Source: Bimuria novae-zelandiae CBS 107.79 (Eukaryota; Ascomycota; Dothideomycetes; Pleosporales; Didymosphaeriaceae). From it: a stretch of DNA of 64,000 nucleotides. The translations under genes were made by a program, and so were the position numbers. The notes under the pieces were generated by a model that ran no database searches, was not told where the DNA came from, and saw nothing but the letters and a program-made list of their open reading frames with translations. The stretch covers positions 62,001 to 126,000 of the forward strand of contig ML976668.1 in NCBI GenBank assembly GCA_010015655.1. The letters are read 5' to 3'. Positions 22,078 to 32,617 of this stretch are shown here, one piece after another. Positions within the stretch are counted from its first letter, which is position 1. Every line of letters starts with the position of its first letter.

Positions 22078-23720
22078 ATGCCATTACAACATAACGCGCA
22101 ATAACCTTATACTAAAAGCGCACTATAGCTTGCTATCTAAGCTATAATTAAAGATTATAATAAGAGTAAAAGACGCGTTATTATAGCCTTTAGCGTGCCT
22201 TAAATAATAGTATAATAATAATGCTAAGGAGCCCTCTCTCGACGCGATCGCGAGCCCAACTTAAAGAAGCTAACTAAGCTAGAGGAGGAGGCTCTAGTCT
22301 AATATATACTTAAGCTTAACTAGCGAGGAATAGGTGTAACAAGGGATATAGTCTAAGATATAGCTAATAATCTACTTGCTAAGCGCGGTAGATAGCCTAT
22401 TAGTAAGTACTAGGTAGATAGGCTTAAAACGCGTACGCCAGAAATTAAGCTTTAAAGGAGCTATCTATATAATTATTAGTAAGCCCTAAACAAAGATCTA
22501 CGTATTATAACGCCCTAGTTCGAGCTAGTTACTAATACTAAGGCTAAGTACGGTATCGCTGATAACGACACGTACAACTTCGATAAGACAGGCTTTATAA
22601 TAGGGGTAATACAGGGTTAGATAGTCTTTACAGGCTCTAAGAAGCGAAGCAACCTAAAGAAGATTTAACCTAGTAACTATAAGTAGGTTACTAATATCTA
22701 GGGTGTTAGCGCTAAAGGCTAGGCTCTACTACCCTTTCTTATCTTCCCTAGTAAGGTTCTAATTACGTCCTGGTTCCATAATCTACCCTAAGACTAGGTT
22801 ATTAAAGTTAGTCCTAATAGCTAGACGTTAAACAAGCTTAGTCTTGCCTAGCTAAGGCACTTTAATACCTATACTAAGGCGCGTAGTTTAGGTGCACACT
22901 AGCTACTAATTATAGATAGCTATAAGAGCTACTACTCACACGAATTCCATAAATACTGTAAGGAATAGAAGATTATTATTCTCTATATACCTTTACACTT
23001 ATCACACCTCTTGCAGCCACTTAATGTAGGTTATTTTTCGCCTTTAAAGCAGGCGTACAGTAATAAGATTAGTGGCTTGGCATAGTATAGCACTAAGTAG
23101 ATTAAGAAGGAGGCCTTTCTACTAGCCTTTAAAATAGCTTTTAAGAAAGTAATAATAAAGGCGAATATCTACGCAGGCTTTAGAGGCGCTAGATTAGTCC
23201 TATACAACCTAGAGGCGGTGTTATTAAGACTTAATATAGTTCTTTATACGCTAACTCCACCTAACGTAAAGGACACCCTATAGGAATTAAAAATACTAAG
23301 CAACCTCCGCAAGATGGAGGCTTAGTTAACGCTAGTTTATAAGCGTGTATAAAAGTATAGAAATTTACTAGTTTCTCTGCTTCTTAGAGCTGTTAAGTAG
23401 CTTAACAAAGGTGTTATATTAATAGGGCACGAAACAGTATTAATATAATAAGAAATAGTAGGGCTTCGCAAGGCAGTAGAGATAGTAATAAAGGTAAAAA
23501 GTTAAAAAAGGAAGTATATTTAGGTAGCTAAGACACTTACAGTAAGAGAGGTAGTCGATTTAATAGCTAAAAAGGATAGTAGTAGGCAAAAGGAGGGTGA
23601 AGAGTCTGCAAAGAGGGTGCGTGGGCAGAGGCGCTGCGAACGTTGCGGCGAAGCTGGCCACAACGCTCGCACCTGCGCAGTAGAAATTATAGATGCATCT
23701 GATAGCGATAAGTCTAAATA
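22078..23720 (+). pseudogene. Pogo-1 transposase, RIP-damaged
   Basis: One plus-strand frame can be followed through many TAG/TAA codons. In order: a DNA-binding N-terminus; a CENP-B-like helix-turn-helix (LTKLEEEALV, KTRTPEIK); then the DDE core with NFDKTGF (first Asp), LLIIDSYKSYY (second Asp) and HLLQPLNVGYFSPLKQAY. In the last motif the third catalytic Asp has become Asn, a G to A change. The C-terminus carries an intact CCHC zinc knuckle, RCERCGEAGHNARTC (about 23630-23676), as in several fungal pogo transposases. It is inactive. Confidence 0.8.
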
Positions 23721-23845
23721 GTATTTCTATATTCTGCGAATTATAGTAAATTATAGTGGTGTTGTAGGAGGCGCTTCGCAATAGACTGACTTTTAAAAAG
23801 TGGCCCGCTCGGTGGGGTTGGCCCGCTCGGTGGTGAACCACGTTA

Positions 23846-26323
23846 TTACTAAAGAATCTATATTTTATAGAGGGAAAAGCCCTCTATGCCTATTAGAAGG
23901 CTACGTTTAGCGTAAGGTGTAAACTTTTTACCTTTAACACGAGTGTTAGCGGGCCTATATACGTATCCCACGTGCCTAAAAGCGTGAGTCAGTCCTAGGT
24001 TAGGTACTAGGTTGACAGCTCTAATAGCTATATACTATAGCTTATAAGGCGTCTTATCCTCTAGTACTCTACTTATTAGGCTAAAGTTAAGTAAGCAGAT
24101 TATATATATAGTATAGTAGAGCTAGAATATCTTTAGTAGACCTAATACTATTATTACCACTTAAATTTAGTTCTTAGTAATACTATTTACTCGCTCTGTA
24201 GTCCTATTATAAGAGGGATTATATAGTAGGGAATACTAAAGTAGTATATGCTCTTTATAATAGTGCTTCTCTAGGTAATTACTTTTAAACTTATTAGCAC
24301 TATTAAAGTGCATAATAGTAATTATTAGCTATAGGCTTATTTTTATTTATATTAGCTAGTTAATTAATTTAGCTATAATAGCTATACGTACGTTAGACGT
24401 AAAAAGCTAGTATCTACGCGTTAGATTATTTATAATAAGTAGATAGTAGCGCTTTTTATTCTTTTTAGTAGGTAATATTAGCCTTATTATATTAAAAGAA
24501 TTTTTTTAAGAGACGGATAGAGCATGCTTATTAATAATAAGAAATAAATTATTTTAATTTTAATAAACTATAAGGCTTATAGTTAAATAGTATAAAATTA
24601 GATAGCTTTATACTATTAATAACTTTTAAGAGTTACTTAATTATCTCTACGTCTGCGTGGCCTATAATATGGTGCCATACATGTAGTGGGCGAGTAACTT
24701 TAGGTAGCCGAGCAGAACATAAGGCGTATAGAGTCGCGTATATAAGCGCGAGAGGTGCCTTCTCTGCTAAGTTAATAATAAGGAAGTTAGGTATCCTGTT
24801 AATCTCTAGTAAATAGGCAATCTCTTCTCTATTATTTAGATAGAGCTTAACTTTACTACTATAGTAGTAAGCATCCTTGCGCTTAAAAGGCGCTTATAAT
24901 ATAATATTAGTAATAAAACTTAGGTAGTATAGAGTATCTTTAAGTTATATATCTATAACTTTACTATCTAAGTAAATAATACTTAGTTTAATAGTACCTT
25001 CTCTATAGACTTTAGCTATATAGGTTACTCCTTATACTTTTAACATTGCTAAGTCTTAGAAGTTAATAAACAGCTTTTATTTATTAATAATAATTTAGTT
25101 GGCAGCTATATTATAGTAGAAACGTTAATAATAGTTACTATTTATAGTAGCTTTTTAAGTTAGTATTTAAAATACTACAGCGGTTAAGTAGAACGCTAAA
25201 GTGTTAAATATAATTAAAACACTAGTAATAGCTCTCTTATTATTACCTGTCTTGTCCTTGTCCTTATTATTATATTATAAATGCTCTAGGATTAGCTCTA
25301 GGTGCTTCTTCTAGCAAAGCTTCTCACCTTTAGGATGCCCTTATTTATAGTATGTATAGTGCTACTTCTTAGGACGTGGGCTCTAGTCGCGGGTCTACTT
25401 TCTATTTTAGTTTAAGCTAGTTACAGGCGTATAATTAAGTGCGTTTAATACTTTTTTATTAATATTATAATAATAATTATTAACGCGCTTTTTTTCTTAT
25501 TATTTTATTTTAGTTATAAACACCTTAATAGGCTTTTCCTTTTTATATTAAAGATAATTCTTAATCGCGATAGTAAGCTTATTAACTATTTATATAGTTA
25601 TATTATGTATATTATTATTACGTAACTCTACCCATTTTAGGAGTATACGCTTTAGGCTATATAAAAAATAAATAATAATTAGCTCTTTAACTAACGCGTT
25701 TATTAATATGCTCTAAAGTCCTTCAGGACTAATCTTATAGTAGGTAAAAGTAACGCTTATTTATACTAATTATAAGTTAGTGTCTTAAAAGTAATTAATA
25801 TAATTACGTACTAAGTAGTAAGTATTAGTATAAAAATTAATAAAGTTAGTTTATATAGCGTATAGGTTGCCCTGCTTAATAGGTATAACGCGATTAGTAA
25901 TATAGGTGTATATTTTAGCTAATAAGTTAAAGCTAGTTAGTGCTAAGTAAAAAGACTTATTAATAGAGCTAATAATAGCGTTTATAAAGAGGCGTCTTTG
26001 CTATCCTAAGCCTTAAGGCAGGTAAAAGCTACTATTTTAAAAGCTTATATTTACTTATTTATAATAACTTAGGAGTAGTTAGCCTTCTTATATATATTAA
26101 ACGCCCTAGTCTCTTCTTCTTCTAACATACTATCGGTAATAACGAGTTATACGAGCGGATGCTCTTTATAGTCGCGGGAGGCGTACGCAGGGCGCGCCTT
26201 TGTGCCTAAAAGGATATCCTTCGCACTACGCTCTATAGCTGCGTTAGTTATCTGTTTATTCTACTCCTTCCAGTTACGGCCCGTCGCGTCTAGCACGATC
26301 GCGCCTACAGTCGGAGTTAACAT
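23846..26323 (-). pseudogene. Copia-A gag, protease and integrase start, RIP-damaged
   Basis: The minus-strand frame starts at 26323 (MLTPTVGAIVLDATG) and gag stays readable for about 100 residues (AIERSAKDILLGTKARPAYA). A zinc-knuckle remnant (YKxGHPKGEKLC) lies near 25330. Further on comes a gag-pre-integrase motif (LHVWHHIIGHADVEII) near 24690-24640. The rest of pol continues beyond the pogo-1 insertion. Confidence 0.75.
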
Positions 26324-26519
26324 GTTATAGGTTAGTATGAGCTCGCTAGAACTCTACTAGGTCGCTATAGCTTTAGCGGTGCAGGGTTAGCTCCTGCGGT
26401 GCTAAAAAACGGCGTGGGTCCGCTGCGTTTCTAACGGTGCAGTGTTGGCTTCTGCGGTGTTAGATCCGGCGTAAGTACTAAGATTGACAGCAGGCTACGC
26501 TTAGAAGGGCGACATAACC

Positions 26520-26663
26520 TAATAGATAAGTAGGGCTCAAAAGTGGACAGAAAAGTCGATTGTATTGTGTGTGTGCTGAGACTAGCTATCTATAGTACAC
26601 GAACAGAGAATCGACGACTAAGCGGGTGCACGGTGGACCGTAGGGTCACCGGGGCAACTGACA
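26520..26663 (-). repeat. 5' LTR of Copia-A
   Basis: 144 bp. Beyond its inner edge the minus strand reads GGTTATGTCGCCC, which may be a diverged half-tRNA-iMet primer site. Confidence 0.9.
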
Positions 26664-26684
26664 CTTTTCACTCCCCGTAGTTGA

Positions 26685-26694
26685 TATATATAAG
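26685..26694 (+). promoter_or_regulatory. TATA box of the BTB gene
   Basis: TATATATAAG lies about 100 bp before the start codon, just outside the Copia-A LTR. Confidence 0.5.
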
Positions 26695-26786
26695 CACCTC
26701 AGCTTCGATACCCTGCACACCATGAACACTCTTCTCACCCCTCATTTCCTAATACTTATACCATCATCGTCATAGAAACGCAAAAT

Positions 26787-28022
26787 ATGACGAATTTTCC
26801 GATTCAGAGTCAAACTAGCAGTATGGGAGGATTCGAACAGCCGAAGACAACATCGAAGATCACGCAGGTTGTTATTGACAAGCGTGGTGACACCTGGCTG
26901 GAACTACACCAACCAATGCACAAGCTACCCGAACTCGAGGACGATGTAGAGGACGATAATTAGCAAGACGAGAGCGAAGGTTTTGATACCTCGAGCCTAA
27001 AAGAACCTGCGGAGGAGTTTCACTTCTTGGTATCGTCGAGTCAGCTCTGCATTGTGTCGAACTATTTCGAAGCCATGGTCGTGCACGAATTTAGTGAAGC
27101 GACCCCGGAGGCAAAAGGTCAGAATTGTCACATCAAAGCCCATGGACTTAACCCCAAGGCCATGGAGATCATACTCAATATTGGACATTGCCAAACTGCA
27201 AAGGTGCCTCGCAAGATCGGTGATCTGGAGCTTTTGACCCACCTCGCCGTCTTCGTAGATTTCTATCACATGCACGATGCAGTGGCTCTTTACTCAGAGT
27301 AGTGGGTCAAACAAGCAAAGAAAGCAAAACCCATGTGGCAAGGCAAGGGTAGGCCTTGGAAGCGTGCGTACCTTTTTGAGTTCGTGATGAATCTACCGCC
27401 TGCAAAAACACTCAAGACTACGAAATGAGGACCGTTATGTGGCTGCAGATTGTCCATGTCTTCCCCGACAAGAAGGTTTTTCAACACACGACCCTCTTTA
27501 TCACTCTTCATAGCCGTCGCCCCTTCCAACATCTAGGTCTTCCTGTCCAAGCTATTTCTGGTAGGTATTCTATACCACATTTCTGAGATCCAGTGCTGAT
27601 AAAACACAGACAAACTGGATGACGCGCGTCTTGAAGGGCTCAGGCACATGGTGGAGCACATGGATGAACTGATCCAGCACCTTGAAGATGACACTCTACT
27701 TCAGAACCGGGATCGTTACATTGATTTTGATTGTCGATGTTACATCTTGGGCACTATCACTCTCTGGCGGAAGCGCAAGGCATCTTTGTCTACAAACACC
27801 ACCGAAGGTGTGAGCTTCTGCACATATTGTGAATTCGTCCGCACCGTTGCCAACATAACTGATCGATGTCGGTTATCCTATTGCAAATGCGACAAAACTC
27901 GTCAATCTCTTCGGGATGCAATTCAACACGCTGAGGAGATACAGACAAAAGCATGTGAACAGCTGATGAAACCGAGTTGTGTACAAAGCGCCGCCCATAT
28001 TACTGGCGTTCACAGTTCGTAA
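26787..28022 (+). pseudogene. BTB/POZ-domain protein gene with two in-frame TAG codons
   Basis: Exons 26787-27367, 27430-27560 and 27610-28022 join in frame to 374 codons. Intron 2 (49 nt, GTAGGT...ACACAG) is clear. Intron 1 (62 nt, GTACCT...GAG) is inferred from the frame. The BTB fold is visible at about residues 30-170: VVIDKRGDTWLEL, EFHFLVSSSQLCIVSNYFEAM, and LAVFVDFYHMHDAVALY. The C-terminal part (VFPDKKVFQHTT, LPVQAISDKLDDARLEGLRHM) is typical of fungal BTB proteins of unknown partner. TAG at 26961-26963 (after DDVEDDN) and 27300-27302 (before WVKQ) would both come from CAG by C to T at CpA. No frameshift is seen. It may have been inactivated recently by RIP leaking from Copia-A, which ends 124 bp upstream. 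An alternative is undetected introns around the stops. Confidence 0.7.
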
Positions 28023-28393
28023 CTTTCCATAGATAGCCTTGCGTTTGAACTGTTTTCGGTGAACGCCTACGAAAATAGCCATCAAGGCATATGATGGCTC
28101 CTGTTGTGGACAAGATTTAGTATCAATATGAATCATTTCTTCTCTGCAAAGTTTGTCCTACTGAAATTTCCACGAATCACTACCATACTGAACCATGCTG
28201 CATTGGCGAATCATCTCTAGGTGTTGGCTGCAAAAGATTTCTCTCTTATAAGTCCAGCTTAGCTATATTCTGTATTTCTGCGTCGCTTCGGATTTTGCGG
28301 AATCGAGAAAATTGTCAATGGATGCCAGTGTATAACCAATAGCGTTAGAAGAGCACAAACTATCATTACATCATCATACAGTGCATGTATCGT
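28023..28393. other. Convergent intergenic region
   Basis: Non-coding DNA of normal composition between the 3' ends of the BTB gene (plus) and the repeat-protein gene (minus). I see nothing further. Confidence 0.5.
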
Positions 28394-31300
28394 CTATATA
28401 CACCAATCCATCATCTGCATCATTGCAAATGTCATTCCAACCAAACCCACCAGCGACGTATAAGTCCGCCCTAGCTTTGTTGCTGCACCAGTGAATTCGA
28501 TACCACCTGATTCTGAGGGGCTCTCGCCGGAACGAATTGATGTACTTGTACCCATTACTTCTTCGGACGTGATATCAACGCTGCTTAAAGGAACCAGCCC
28601 GGTGACGGGAATTGTAGAAGTTCTACCGCTGCCGACGACAACGAGCTCTATGGGACCGACCGAAAAGATGGTGTCAGAGACTGTCACAGCAGGGCCACCA
28701 ACGCTCACGCTTGTACCGGGACCGATCATCACGTTGCCATTGGTGACCGTGAATTCTGCAGAGCCAACAGTGACGACTTGAGGAGCGCTAGGGCCAGCCG
28801 TAGGAATGGCCACGGTAGAAGTGCCTGAAGGCCCGGCCACTACGACACCAGATGAGCCGACGCTCAAGGTTGTGTCATCCATTGTGAGTCGATCTCCACT
28901 TGGTTTAGGGTGGTCCCGCCTAGAACATGGTGCTGCTAGTGGGATCGAGCACACCGGTGTGCTGTCAGGACCAACAGGAACAGTGACAGGCTCGGATCCA
29001 AAAGGTATTTCAGCGCTGGTTTCAGGTGATACGACCGTGAGGCCTCCAGTCCCGATACTAAACGTGGAGGACGAGACGATGAGAGGGGCACCTCCGCTTG
29101 ACAAAGTCGTGCCTGGGTTCACCACAACACCACCGGTTGGGTCCACTGGAATGATTGAAGGACCCACAGTGATAACTGGTGGGTTTGGACTACTTTCGCC
29201 ATTGTCAGCTGTGCCTGTGGGATTAGGAGTCGGGTTTGTTGCGGGACTTTGCCCAGTAAGGGTAGCCTGGGGAACGTTTGGAAAGGGGTTTTGCGGGCCG
29301 TTGGGCGATGAAGCTTGGAGGTTGCCTGGGGTCGAGTCTGAAGGGCCGTTCGAAGTGACTTCCTGATTTGGGCCTGGGGCTGTGTTTACCGAATTGTTGG
29401 CACTTGACACCGGAGGCAATGAGTCCTGCGGATCGTTGGGGAAGGATTCTGGGGGTCGCTCGGTGAAGGATTTGTTGTTCCACTAGCGCTGGGATTTGGT
29501 TCACTTGGTGTGGGGTCCTGAGGATTATTACCTGGAGACGATTCTTGCGGAATACTTGGAGGCGACTCTTGAGGATCATTGCGAGCCGGGTCTTGAGGAT
29601 CATTGCGAGCTGGGTCTTGAGGATCATTGCGAGCTGGGTCTTGAGGATCATTGCGAGCTGGGTCTTGAGGATCATTGCGAGCTGGGTCTTGGGGATCGCT
29701 CGGAGTGGGCTCCTGAGGGTCGCTTGGAGTGGGTTCCTGAGGGTCGCTTGGAGTAGGGTCTGTTGGATCTTCAGGATCCTGGGGGCTGCTCGGGTCAGAC
29801 TCTTGCGGAACGGAAAGAAGCTGGGTGATGCTCGTAGCGAGATTGTTAGGCTGAGTTGGTGCCTGTAGACTGCTTGGAGCAGGGCCTTGAGGCTCTGTCG
29901 ATATATGAGGCTGACTAGCCGTGGGACCAATTGGTGTTTGGGTCTCACTTGGAGAAGGCTCCTCTGGTGTACCGGAAGCAACGGGCTCTTCAGGGTTGGT
30001 TGGTATCTGCGATACGTTAGGGACGGGATCCTGCTGGGTGGCCGAGGTGCTCGGATCTTCAGGATCACTGGGGCTGCGCGTGGGTTGTGGTGCAGAAGTC
30101 GCAGTCGGACTATCGTCGTTGCTCGACTGTCCTGGAGTAGCGCTAACGACAGGCTCAGCCGAGGTTAGCGTGGGTTCTGCCGCAGCAGACGAGGATGGTA
30201 GGAAATTCGGGACGCCATGGAGAGCAATGGGCCGTCGAAGATGCCATGCTGATCAAATTCGCAGCTAGCCCAATTGGGGTCAAGCTGCCTGATCTGCCCT
30301 GGCATGCTCATGACGGGATAGTAGTTATTCGGAAAGATCTCAGAGCAAACAGCTCTGTTCCTGCTACAATTCCATCCACCAACGTAAGCGCTCCATGGTG
30401 TTGGGTCATTGAAGTCGTCCCAATTAAGGCTGTAAGGAATCACATTGCCAGGGTGCCCGCGAACCGTGAAGAGGTCAGATGAAGCCATGGTGATGATATG
30501 AGGTTTCTCATCTTGTGGCGGAACTGATTACCACAGCTATCCCTCACATGTGGTTCGGCAGGGGAAAGATATACTGAAGAATTTAGTCTCTTTCTGATAA
30601 CATGTTCACCTGCACTACTCACTGTTTCCTTCGTACATTGTAACACCGTTGACAACAGTATATGGTCCGGTTGTCACCTCGGTGTAAGTGATGTCAGGAT
30701 CAGGTGTTATCGTCGCCGAGTTCATTATACCGTCCGCGGGCTCTCCGGTGCACATATCACGCGTGACGTTCGTGGTGACAGGAAAATAATCTATGTCCAT
30801 ACCACCATGACTGAAAGTGCAGCCGGTAGCTACACAGGATGAGCATCGCGGTGATTCGGGGGAAAGCACGAATGAGCGTGAAGAGCTGGTGATGCTCCAG
30901 TACGAGCTAGACGCTGACGAATAGCTCGCTAACAGATCAGAGCAATCGCTGCTAGCGATCGTGCAGTTCGGTGCGGCCGTCGAGAAAGGCGCCCATGTAA
31001 GGGTGCTCGTCACGAACTCTGTGCTAATGTGCGTAGTCGAAACAATATCTGTGGTCGGGCCACAGTACGAGACAGCGCCGGTGATGGTACCGCAGGAGCT
31101 TGTACACGTATAGATCTTTGTCCGAAAAGTGGTATTGTCATATTCGCTGATCGTGGTAAAGGTCTTATAATACCGAGTAGCTGTTACCCGAGCATCGGAT
31201 GCGCTAGTCAAATCGATCGACTGTGCATTGCAAGCTGCACCGGAGTTGTTGGCCGCCGCTGTAAGGATAAGTCATGATTTTTCTTGGTTTCATGTGCTAC

Positions 31301-31503
31301 ATTACGAACCTGAGATTGTTGCATTGGGGTTGATACTGCTGGCTGCTATGATCTATTGGTCGCAGAGCTCGCAAGACCCGTAAGCGTAGCCGTAGAGTTC
31401 TGGAAGCCTGCAAACTATCAGTTGGCACCATACAAGTTGAATACAAAGACTCACTCGTAGGGCTCACAAGACTTAGAAAGATCGTCGTGATGATGGATGA
31501 CAT
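28394..31503 (-). CDS. Secreted GPI-type Pro/Ser-rich repeat protein, disrupted by frame breaks
   Basis: Minus strand. Exon 1 31503-31455 (signal-like MSSIITTIFLSLVSPT); introns 31454-31408, 31309-31259 and 30622-30574 are 47-51 nt. Conserved-looking extracellular parts: a Ser/Thr/Cys-rich segment (TCTSSCGTITGAVSYCGP), then DSCGNQFRHKMRNL, SLNWDDFNDPTPWSAYVGGW and DPNWASCEFDQHGIFDGP. A Pro/Ser/Asp-rich stretch with an 8-residue repeat (NDPQDPAR) follows, then beta-like repeats (VITVGPSIIPVDPTGGVVV) and a C-terminus like a GPI signal (FTGAATKLGRTYTSLVGLVG). The pieces lie in different frames. Breaks near 31353, 30485, 30230 and 29440 each look like loss of one base, two of them in C runs. Either the gene is decaying or the assembly has indel errors. 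It was probably a cell-wall surface protein. Confidence 0.65.
29557..29772. repeat. 24-bp coding minisatellite
   Basis: About eight to nine head-to-tail units such as GCGAGCTGGGTCTTGAGGAT plus CATT, the middle four nearly identical. On the minus strand each unit encodes eight residues (NDPQDPAR, diverging to SDPQEPTP). The period is a multiple of three, so copy-number change keeps the frame. Confidence 0.9.
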
Positions 31504-31860
31504 ACTGTCGTACAACTTGAAATCGCAAGTATTTCACAGCGAGCGACTTGCAGTATGAAAGCACAAAGCTAGACTTGCAGATCGCGCGGAACTACTCTTT
31601 ATATTGAGTGTAGAAACTGACCCTTGCTTGCGTTGTACTCACTGAGTTACCGAGCCGCTTGAGCATCGCGTTCTACCTAGCATCGGAGGCCTAAATTATA
31701 AACGGTTGCACTTCCGCTAGGTCCCTGTGTCGTTCGATCGTGGCCCGGGAGATGTAGGACTGGTAGCTCGGGAAGGTATCCAATTTGCTAGTTCATTGGA
31801 AGGAGCCTGACATATCCACATATCCACATTAGCGTATGGCGCCGCCAACGCAGAAACCGG
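31504..31860. other. Upstream region of the repeat-protein gene
   Basis: Normal-composition DNA with no gene. It changes abruptly into AT-rich RIP-altered sequence at about 31861. Confidence 0.5.
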
Positions 31861-32617
31861 TCGGTGGAAATTACTATTTTTATAACTGTAACTTATATTT
31901 TTTAAAAAGTATAATAGGCTTACTTAAGGTGCCTACTCGTGCGCCTATATCTTTTAATAATACTAAATAAGGTAGTAAGGTTAAGCTTATACCTAATTTT
32001 AAGCTTAAGCTAGTAACTCTTAATCGCGGTCTTAAAAGTAATATAATTTAAAAGTTCTTCACGCCGCATCTACTTATAGTGGTTATAAAGTAGTAGTAGT
32101 AGTATTGGTTTTACGTCCTATATAACCTCCCAGGGGGTATGTAGACGTGCCCTGCACTTAGTAAGGGCCACTCATGCTAGTGCTACCGCTGCTGTAGGAG
32201 CGGTCTTTCTTGCTGCTGTCCCTCTCCAAATAGGGGCGACTCAGCTGTTTAATCTGGCCTTTGTGTGACAATAGTGGGAAATGGGGTAGCCTTCTACCTG
32301 CCCCTAGTCCTATACAGAAGCATGCCAAGACTTATTAGAGGTAAGGAGAGATATATACACGCATGTAAGTATGCAAAAGAGAGAGCTTAGTCTTATATAG
32401 TAGATACCCTAGTAAGTTAAAAGCAGGTAGCGTATTTACTTCGCCTAAAGCAAGGGTTTGCGTCCGCTCGCCTATAACGTAGTTAGCTAGTTATTTACTA
32501 ACGTGTGCTATTACTAGTACTAAGTGTAAGGAGGGTTGCGTATTCTCCTGGGCTTAGCGCCCTAAGGTACTGTATTCCTTCTCTAGTGTCTATTAGGGGA
32601 TGTGTTGGGCGTTGCGG

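Larger units (their letters stand above)
10380..23843 (+). mobile_element. Pogo/Fot1-type DNA transposon (pogo-1), interrupted by Copia-B
   Basis: Terminal inverted repeats of about 44 bp start ACGTGGTTCACC, with TA duplications at 10378-10379 and 23844-23845. Each TIR holds two tandem copies of CCACCGAGCGGGCCAAC. The element's own DNA is 10380-10426 plus 22039-23843, about 1.85 kb, the usual pogo size, and it encodes a RIP-damaged transposase. It sits in Copia-A pol. Confidence 0.9.
8139..26663 (-). mobile_element. Copia-A LTR retrotransposon, interrupted by a nested pogo element
   Basis: LTRs of 144 bp at 8139-8282 and 26520-26663 are nearly identical except for transitions, and are flanked by CTTTT (8134-8138, 26664-26668). 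Orientation is minus: the purine tract (GGGGGGTG) precedes the left LTR on that strand and gag lies at the right. The element's own DNA is 8139-10379 plus 23844-26663, about 5.1 kb, a normal Copia size. It is heavily RIP-altered. A pogo element at 10380-23843 splits pol. Confidence 0.9.

Noticed and set aside
23560..23841. Minus-strand 93-codon frame
   Set aside because: It covers the zinc knuckle and right TIR of pogo-1, whose plus-strand transposase explains the sequence.
29496..30268. Plus-strand open frames over the Pro/Ser-rich gene
   Set aside because: They are antisense to the 24-bp coding repeat. The minus-strand frame gives sensible surface-protein repeats and fits the exon model.
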